This document shows, in pieces, positions 20,273 through 24,138 of a stretch of 24,138 bases of DNA. The notes under the pieces were generated by a model that was given only the letters and a program-made list of their open reading frames with translations, was not told the DNA's origin and did no database searches. This stretch comes from a virus: positions 1-24,138 of the IMG/VR virus record IMGVR_UViG_3300050821_010867; one strand, written 5' to 3'. The translations under genes were made by a program, and so were the position numbers. Numbering within the stretch: position 1 is the stretch's first letter; every line of letters begins with the position of its first letter.

Positions 20273-20730
20273 TTTGTTAACTCCTTTATGGTTTCAAATA
20301 ATATCTTAACTTGTTCTTCTAATGAATCGACTCTAGATAGGAGACTCACGCTTCCCGATGTGTTTGTTAAATTTTTAGGGGAAATTCCCGTTATTTTTGA
20401 TACCCTTGTCGCAGAACAGCGGAATTTTTTGGCAATCTCGTATATGGAAATCCCTTGAGATGCGATGTGGATCATTTCTTGTATTTGGTCTTCAGAAAGT
20501 GGTCTCCTATAAAATGCCCCAATCTTTTGTCGCCTCTTTTCTGCCTCTTCTTGAGCATGTTTATGGTCATAACGCCCATTGATCGACCCGACTGAAACTT
20601 CTTTGCTGATTAAGGAAGGCGCTCTCCCTATTTGCAGTGCTATATAGTAATAGGTTTTTCCTTCTCCTAAGAATGCCTCTATTTGGGCTCTTTCTTCTAG
20701 GTTAAGTGGAGTTCTGTGTTTTCTGACCAC
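20269..20730 (-). CDS. IS30-like HTH DNA-binding protein, copy 2
   Basis: A 153-residue protein. N-terminal L-N-L-E-E-R-A-Q-I-E-A-F-L, then I-A-L-Q-I-G-R-A-P-S-L-I-S-K-E-V, is the IS30-transposase HTH (HTH_38). A second HTH follows at ~85-115 (I-Y-E-I-A-K-K-F-R-C-S-A-T-R-V-S-K-I). The C-terminus is a short coiled-coil (V-D-S-L-E-E-Q-V-K-I-L-F). No DDE catalytic core is present, so it is not an active transposase. Paralogous to the gene at 20732; the two lie one base apart. Confidence 0.8.
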   Translation of the reverse strand: MVRKHRTPLNLEERAQIEAFLGEGKTYYYIALQIGRAPSLISKEVSVGSINGRYDHKHAQEEAEKRRQKIGAFYRRPLSEDQIQEMIHIASQGISIYEIAKKFRCSATRVSKITGISPKNLTNTSGSVSLLSRVDSLEEQVKILFETIKELTK

Positions 20731-20731
20731 G

Positions 20732-21175
20732 CTATTTCTCCCTCAGCGCATCGAAAACGATCTTCATTTGCTCTTCTAGGGCCTCTAGTCTTTCCAAAAT
20801 TCCTGGTGAACTACAAGGTTTATGTATTTTATCTAGTCTGGTTGCTTTAAGGAAATTTCTAAGGGTTGCTTTTGCACATTTGATCGTCCGGACAATCTCA
20901 GAAATAGGCGCTTGACGCTCGACCATTTGCTTTATCAACTCAGCTTCTTGAAGATTAAATATTCTAAAACGCATGCGGTGGATAGTTTTCGAAAGTTTAT
21001 CGGCTTCTACAGCGTCATATTTTCCATTTACTGAGTTCCTTTGAATCTCTCTTTGTATGGTCGCATATGCTCTGCACATGATTTTAGAGATTCTAAACCT
21101 GCTGTGTTCCGATTCCAATAATTCTTGGATCTTTATCCTTTCTTCCAGATTCAGCCTTTCTGTTTCTCTCTTCAT
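20732..21175 (-). CDS. IS30-like HTH DNA-binding protein, copy 1
   Basis: A 147-residue protein with the same layout as its neighbour: L-N-L-E-E-R-I-K-I-Q-E-L-L, an HTH ending T-I-Q-R-E-I-Q-R-N, the shared S-V-N-G-K-Y-D motif, a second HTH (I-S-E-I-V-R-T-I-K-C-A-K-A-T-L-R-N-F), and a C-terminal L-E-R-L-E-A-L-E-E-Q-M-K-I-V-F coiled coil. ATG 21175 has AGGAT upstream. A strong leftward promoter and palindrome precede it, so autoregulation is likely. Transposase-derived regulator without the nuclease domain. Confidence 0.8.
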   Translation of the reverse strand: MKRETERLNLEERIKIQELLESEHSRFRISKIMCRAYATIQREIQRNSVNGKYDAVEADKLSKTIHRMRFRIFNLQEAELIKQMVERQAPISEIVRTIKCAKATLRNFLKATRLDKIHKPCSSPGILERLEALEEQMKIVFDALREK

Positions 21176-21178
21176 AAA

Positions 21179-21200
21179 TCCTGAATGTTTTCAATCAGGA
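21179..21200. promoter_or_regulatory. Operator palindrome of the IS30-HTH operon
   Basis: TCCTGAATG (21179-21187) and CAATCAGGA (21192-21200) pair in eight of nine positions around TTTT. It stands right after the -10 box, covering the expected start site and leader of the leftward transcript. Confidence 0.65.
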
Positions 21201-21201
21201 C

Positions 21202-21230
21202 ATTTTAAGATTTCCCCTCTATAGAGTCAA
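21202..21230 (-). promoter_or_regulatory. Leftward promoter of the IS30-HTH/ParB operon
   Basis: Minus-strand TTGACT (21225-21230), 17 bases, TAAAAT (21202-21207): a near-consensus sigma70 promoter. The 10-base palindrome CTCTATAGAG (21217-21226) lies across its -35 and spacer. Confidence 0.75.
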
Positions 21231-21241
21231 CACCTCTCTTG

Positions 21242-21271
21242 TTGATATAATAAAATATTTAATGCTACTCT
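21242..21271 (+). promoter_or_regulatory. Rightward promoter candidate of the portal operon
   Basis: TTGATA (21242-21247), 18 bases, TACTCT (21266-21271) with TGC before it. A perfect TATAAT (21246-21251) also exists, but no good -35 precedes it. Confidence 0.4.
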
Positions 21272-21296
21272 CCCATTTAACACACCTGGGAGTCCT

Positions 21297-23453
21297 ATGT
21301 CCTTTTACTATCCCCCTTGGAACAACGCGCTCGAACCCAATCAGGGGAACGTGAGACAGTGGCTAGACAATCTCTACTCCAAATTTCAGCCCATAGAGCA
21401 AGCAAGATGGAACCAATCCAACATAGACACTCTCTTTTACGCAGGTTCTCAGGAATACGTAAACCGATACTTTGGAATCAACCCTACCAGCTCGCAACAG
21501 AAGCTTTACTTCAACATTCTCCAGCAACCCGTAAACATGGTTACTGGCTATCAGAGACAGCACCGTAAGCAGATTCAGTATATTCCCTCCGAGGGGGCCG
21601 ACACACAGACTACAGATCAGTACAACAAACTAATCACACACGTATGTAACGCGGAAGGGATTCATGAACAATTTTCTAGAGCATGTGAGCAGGCTACCGT
21701 TAATGGCATGGTGCTCCTTCAGCCTTATTTGGATTATAGCGGTGATGACCAAGCACAGGGGTCTTTAAAGGTTAAGTTGTGGGAGTACAATTCGTTTCTG
21801 GTTGATCCGTACTTCCGCAATTACGACATGTCGGACGCGCAATTTGTGTGGTGTCAGGAGTACATATCAAAGAAAGAAGCCGAAGATCGCTTCCCCGATA
21901 AGCTCCAAAACATTGCTCCCATGGCAGGGACGCCTCAGCGTTATGGATCTTTCTATTTCCTTCCGGAGAACTACAACATGGCACGCAATGACCTAATGGT
22001 GTTGTCATATGTATGGTATAAGTGGAAGAAAAAAAAGAAAAGGCTCTACTCACGTTCCCGTAATCAGTTCTTCGACTTCTCCGGTGGAGAAGATCAACTA
22101 GAACAAATCCTTTATAACATACCAGACATGGAGCCTGTAGAGGTAGAAGTTCCGTGCTGGAAACTAGCGGTGGTGCTCAATGATCAACTCATGTACCAAG
22201 GAGATAATCCTCTCGGCTTTGACGATTGTCCTTTTATCCCTGTTTTTTGGAATTATGAACCTCATATCAATTATTACGACCTGAGGGTAAGGGGCCTGGT
22301 CCGCACTATGCGCGACTCTAATTGGCTCATGAATCGTAGAATTATTTTGAATCATGATATCAGTGAAGCGACGATCAACGCCGGGTGGAAGCGCAAGGTG
22401 GGCGCTGTCGCCAATGAGGACAACCTTAAGAAAGCTGGCCAGGGCTGGGACGTCATTATCAATGAAGGGTATGAGCTGGTGGACTGCGAGAAGATCCTGC
22501 CTTCCTCCGTTCCCGAATCAGACATGTTGCTCGCCGACCAGATGAAGAACTTGATATTCGCCACATCTGGCGTCGATTTAGAGAACTGGTCGGCGCAGAA
22601 CGACAAGCAAGCGTCATCTCTTACTACGCTGATTAAGCAGGCTGCTAACCTGATGGTGTTGCAAAAGTATTTCGATCAGTGGGACGGCTCTCTGAAGTTG
22701 CTTGGAGACAAGCTCTTGAAGATCGTCCTAAACAACTGGGAAGCCGCGAAAATCGCGCTCATGATCGGCGAAGAGCCGAGCCCGTTCTTTTACTCGAAGA
22801 TCTTCTCCAAGTTCCAAGTGATCGTGGAAGAGGGCGAGCTCACGCCTACGCAGCAGAACACCCAGGCGCAGCAGATGATGGAGATCAACGAGCGTTTCGG
22901 CCGGGAGGTATTCCCACCGTCTATGGTTGTGCCTAAACTCAACATCTCTGGCAAGGCTGAGGCGATCCAATTCTTACAACAACAAGAACAACAAGCACAG
23001 GCAGTACAAAATGAAGCACAAAACATCCAACACGCGTTCGAAGAGGCGAAACTCAAAGAGCTCATGTCGAAAGCGATGGCCAATCTGGCGACAGCTCGCG
23101 AACGGCATGGCCGTGCTGAAGCAGATATCGGCCTCTTTGAGGAAAGACTCAGTGAAATTACTAGGAACCGTGCCCTCGCGACTAGGGACAAAATGGAAGC
23201 GCTGGAGAAGATGGTTGATGTCATTGCCAAGTACGGCGAAGTCGAGACTATGCTCAAGATGGGTCAGATCGAAAGCTTCGACTACCGCCAAGAGCAGAAT
23301 GAGGACCGCGAGAAGCAGGACGCCAAGCAGACAGCGATGAGCAACGACTTTGTTAACCAACTGATGATGCAAAGTCAACAGGGCATGCAACAAGGTGGCC
23401 AGCAACAAGGACAGCAACCTATGCAACAGGGGCAAGAAGCCCAAGGTATGTGA
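21297..23453 (+). CDS. Portal protein (P22-like)
   Basis: A 718-residue protein, close to P22 portal length (725). The N-terminal and central part has the W-N-Q-S-N-I-D-T-L-F-Y-A-G and V-N-M-V-T-G-Y-Q-R-Q-H-R motifs expected of the P22-type portal, which forms the twelve-fold ring at the head vertex and docks TerL. The last ~200 residues are helical and charged, then a Gln-rich tail (G-Q-Q-P-M-Q-Q-G-Q-E). GGAG precedes ATG 21297. It overlaps the next gene by one base (TGATG). TerL lies upstream but is separated by regulatory genes. Confidence 0.92.
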   Translation: MSFYYPPWNNALEPNQGNVRQWLDNLYSKFQPIEQARWNQSNIDTLFYAGSQEYVNRYFGINPTSSQQKLYFNILQQPVNMVTGYQRQHRKQIQYIPSEGADTQTTDQYNKLITHVCNAEGIHEQFSRACEQATVNGMVLLQPYLDYSGDDQAQGSLKVKLWEYNSFLVDPYFRNYDMSDAQFVWCQEYISKKEAEDRFPDKLQNIAPMAGTPQRYGSFYFLPENYNMARNDLMVLSYVWYKWKKKKKRLYSRSRNQFFDFSGGEDQLEQILYNIPDMEPVEVEVPCWKLAVVLNDQLMYQGDNPLGFDDCPFIPVFWNYEPHINYYDLRVRGLVRTMRDSNWLMNRRIILNHDISEATINAGWKRKVGAVANEDNLKKAGQGWDVIINEGYELVDCEKILPSSVPESDMLLADQMKNLIFATSGVDLENWSAQNDKQASSLTTLIKQAANLMVLQKYFDQWDGSLKLLGDKLLKIVLNNWEAAKIALMIGEEPSPFFYSKIFSKFQVIVEEGELTPTQQNTQAQQMMEINERFGREVFPPSMVVPKLNISGKAEAIQFLQQQEQQAQAVQNEAQNIQHAFEEAKLKELMSKAMANLATARERHGRAEADIGLFEERLSEITRNRALATRDKMEALEKMVDVIAKYGEVETMLKMGQIESFDYRQEQNEDREKQDAKQTAMSNDFVNQLMMQSQQGMQQGGQQQGQQPMQQGQEAQGM

Positions 23454-23620
23454 TGGTGGACGAAAGGTATACGACCCAGTATATTGCCCGTGAGGCTGCT
23501 CTCATCATCCGTTACTTCTCTCCATATCTCAAGAGGGGGGGGTTTGGCAGGGCCCCCCAAAAGCTCACACCTCAAGATTTCCGCATCCTGGAGCGCTGGG
23601 GCATCACCCGTATGCGCTAA
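23453..23620 (+). CDS. Small hypothetical protein after portal
   Basis: A 55-residue gene starting in the portal stop (TGATG). It reads M-V-D-E-R-Y-T-T-Q-Y-I-A-R-E-A-A-L-I-I-R-Y-F and ends L-T-P-Q-D-F-R-I-L-E-R-W-G-I-T-R-M-R, a coherent helical basic protein. An eight-G run (23535-23542) and six-C run lie in the middle and could cause slippage or sequencing error. Likely head-related. Confidence 0.6.
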   Translation: MVDERYTTQYIAREAALIIRYFSPYLKRGGFGRAPQKLTPQDFRILERWGITRMR

Positions 23621-23628
23621 AAGAATTC

Positions 23629-23656
23629 TTGCAAATGATTTTTTGAATCGTATAAT
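23629..23656 (+). promoter_or_regulatory. Promoter before the 23685 gene
   Basis: -35 TTGCAA (23629-23634), 16 bases, perfect -10 TATAAT (23651-23656). It starts a new transcript about 23 bases before ATG 23685 inside the gap after the 55-aa gene. Confidence 0.65.
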
Positions 23657-23684
23657 GGAGAGAAAGCATCACCCCCGAGGTAAT

Positions 23685-23909
23685 ATGTCCGGCAGAAAAA
23701 TTGATGACCATAGCAGTTGGGTAGGCGCTCCTGGAAAAGGACACGTTTTCCCTGATGGCCCACACAAAGTTAAAATGGAATCCAGCGCAGAAGGCGCAGG
23801 TCATTTAGGTAGCAAATATCCTGACACTACAGAGCAGATCAAACAAGATCAGGAAATGGGCATCAGAAAAGCGGAAAAATACCCTATCAAAACGGGCTAC
23901 AGAAACTAG
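23685..23909 (+). CDS. Small hydrophilic hypothetical protein
   Basis: A 74-residue protein M-S-G-R-K-I-D-D-H-S-S-W-V-G, rich in Gly, Lys and Asp, likely flexible. GAGG precedes ATG 23685 and the promoter at 23629-23656 supports that start over the longer frame. A small scaffolding-type or head decoration protein would fit this place but is inference. Confidence 0.65.
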   Translation: MSGRKIDDHSSWVGAPGKGHVFPDGPHKVKMESSAEGAGHLGSKYPDTTEQIKQDQEMGIRKAEKYPIKTGYRN

Positions 23910-23952
23910 GAAGTAAGATCCCCTTGCGTCGTGGCGGTGGACGTTAATAAGC

Positions 23953-24007
23953 CGTTGGAGTTATCCCAACGTATATGCGGGGTTATACTCGGAAACGTGT
24001 ATAACCC
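23953..24007. promoter_or_regulatory. Two inverted repeats in the gap before the last gene
   Basis: CGTTGG / CCAACG (23953-23958 / 23966-23971) and GGGTTATAC / GTATAACCC (23980-23988 / 23999-24007, perfect nine-base arms, 10-base spacer). Another GTATAAC stands at 24010-24016. No gene is present in 23910-24034. Terminator or operator for the downstream gene. Confidence 0.5.
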
Positions 24008-24034
24008 AGTATAACTAGGTGTAAATAGGTACAT

Positions 24035-24138
24035 ATGAGCACAAAAAAGATCCTCGCTAGTCGCAATGCGGTAAAGACCAAGATAGACGGCGAATGGCCG
24101 TGGGCATATAATGCTCCTACGAAGGATCATGCGCATTC
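24035..24138 (+). CDS. Start of a further virion-region gene, 3' truncated
   Basis: ATG 24035 with AGGT eight bases before it. The reading frame (M-S-T-K-K-I-L-A-S-R-N-A-V-K-T-K) is open to the window end, 34 codons. It sits where a scaffolding or coat gene usually follows a portal, but too little is visible to assign it. Confidence 0.6.
   Translation, partial: MSTKKILASRNAVKTKIDGEWPWAYNAPTKDHAH

Noticed and set aside
20269-21175. IS30 insertion sequence
   Set aside because: Two HTH-only proteins, no DDE catalytic domain, and no terminal inverted repeats or target duplication seen.
22790-23444. Long minus-strand frames opposite the portal 3' end
   Set aside because: Ser/Cys/Leu-rich shadows caused by the Gln- and Glu-rich portal codons.
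1-24138. Diversity-generating retroelement behind the variable fibre genes
   Set aside because: No reverse transcriptase gene and no template/variable repeat pair were seen.
1-24138. CRISPR array
   Set aside because: Repeats present are in-frame protein repeats or paired palindromes, not regularly spaced direct repeats with unique spacers.

Overview
The window is a stretch of a tailed double-stranded DNA bacteriophage genome or an integrated copy of one. Three things show this: a large terminase subunit at 16.2-17.5 kb, a portal protein of P22-like size and character at 21.3-23.5 kb, and a run of repetitive, beta-rich, C1q-tipped tail-fibre or adhesin genes over the first 6 kb. No host housekeeping genes, tRNAs, rRNAs, integrase or CRISPR were seen. 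The 718-residue portal suggests a podovirus-like head, but the host cannot be named from this sequence. Base composition is moderate. Ribosome binding sites are mostly AGGAG/AGGAA-like, and GTG and TTG starts occur, which fits a bacterial host.

Layout. (1) 1-6109, plus strand: six adhesion or virion-surface genes and one short helper. The first is cut by the window edge and carries an exact 60-residue (180 bp) tandem period. Another carries a 90-residue (270 bp) tandem repeat, and two end in C1q-like domains. (2) 6099-10284, mostly minus strand: small genes, an HTH replication/regulator-like protein, and a recombination operon (Cys4 mini-protein, short helical protein, ssDNA-binding-like protein, YqaJ exonuclease). 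The 7710-7858 gap is packed with inverted repeats. (3) 10285-10562: a divergent control region with an operator, candidate facing promoters and an intrinsic terminator. It is followed on the plus strand by a Cro/CI-type HTH gene, a RusA resolvase and small genes to 11915. (4) 11931-13747, minus strand: seven small genes; those at 13.0-13.75 kb share a hairpin-plus-leader module. (5) 13872-14563: a likely small terminase, then minus-strand small genes to 15461. (6) 15541-19219, plus strand: a strongly overlapping chain of tiny coiled-coil, membrane and zinc-ribbon genes around TerL, ending in a metallophosphoesterase and a DUF551-like gene. (7) 19216-21175, minus strand: a ParB-like protein and two tandem paralogues resembling the DNA-binding part of IS30 transposases, with a strong promoter and operator. 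(8) 21297-end: portal, two small genes and the start of another virion gene.

Working together: RusA, YqaJ and the ssDNA-binding-like protein form a replication/recombination set. The terminase subunits and portal form the packaging motor. The 5' block makes host-contact structures. The HTH, RHH, IS30-like and ParB-like genes, with palindromes beside their promoters, form the regulatory layer. Many genes under 60 residues (10120-10284, 15138-15203, 15755-15862, 17694-17792, 17795-17956, 17953-18123, 23453-23620, 11586-11735, 11802-11915) were found by reading frames directly. The least explained and most interesting parts are the ParB/IS30-HTH island, the tiny overlapping membrane/zinc genes, the hairpin-leader cassette, and the palindrome-rich 7.7-7.9 kb and 10.3-10.5 kb control regions.
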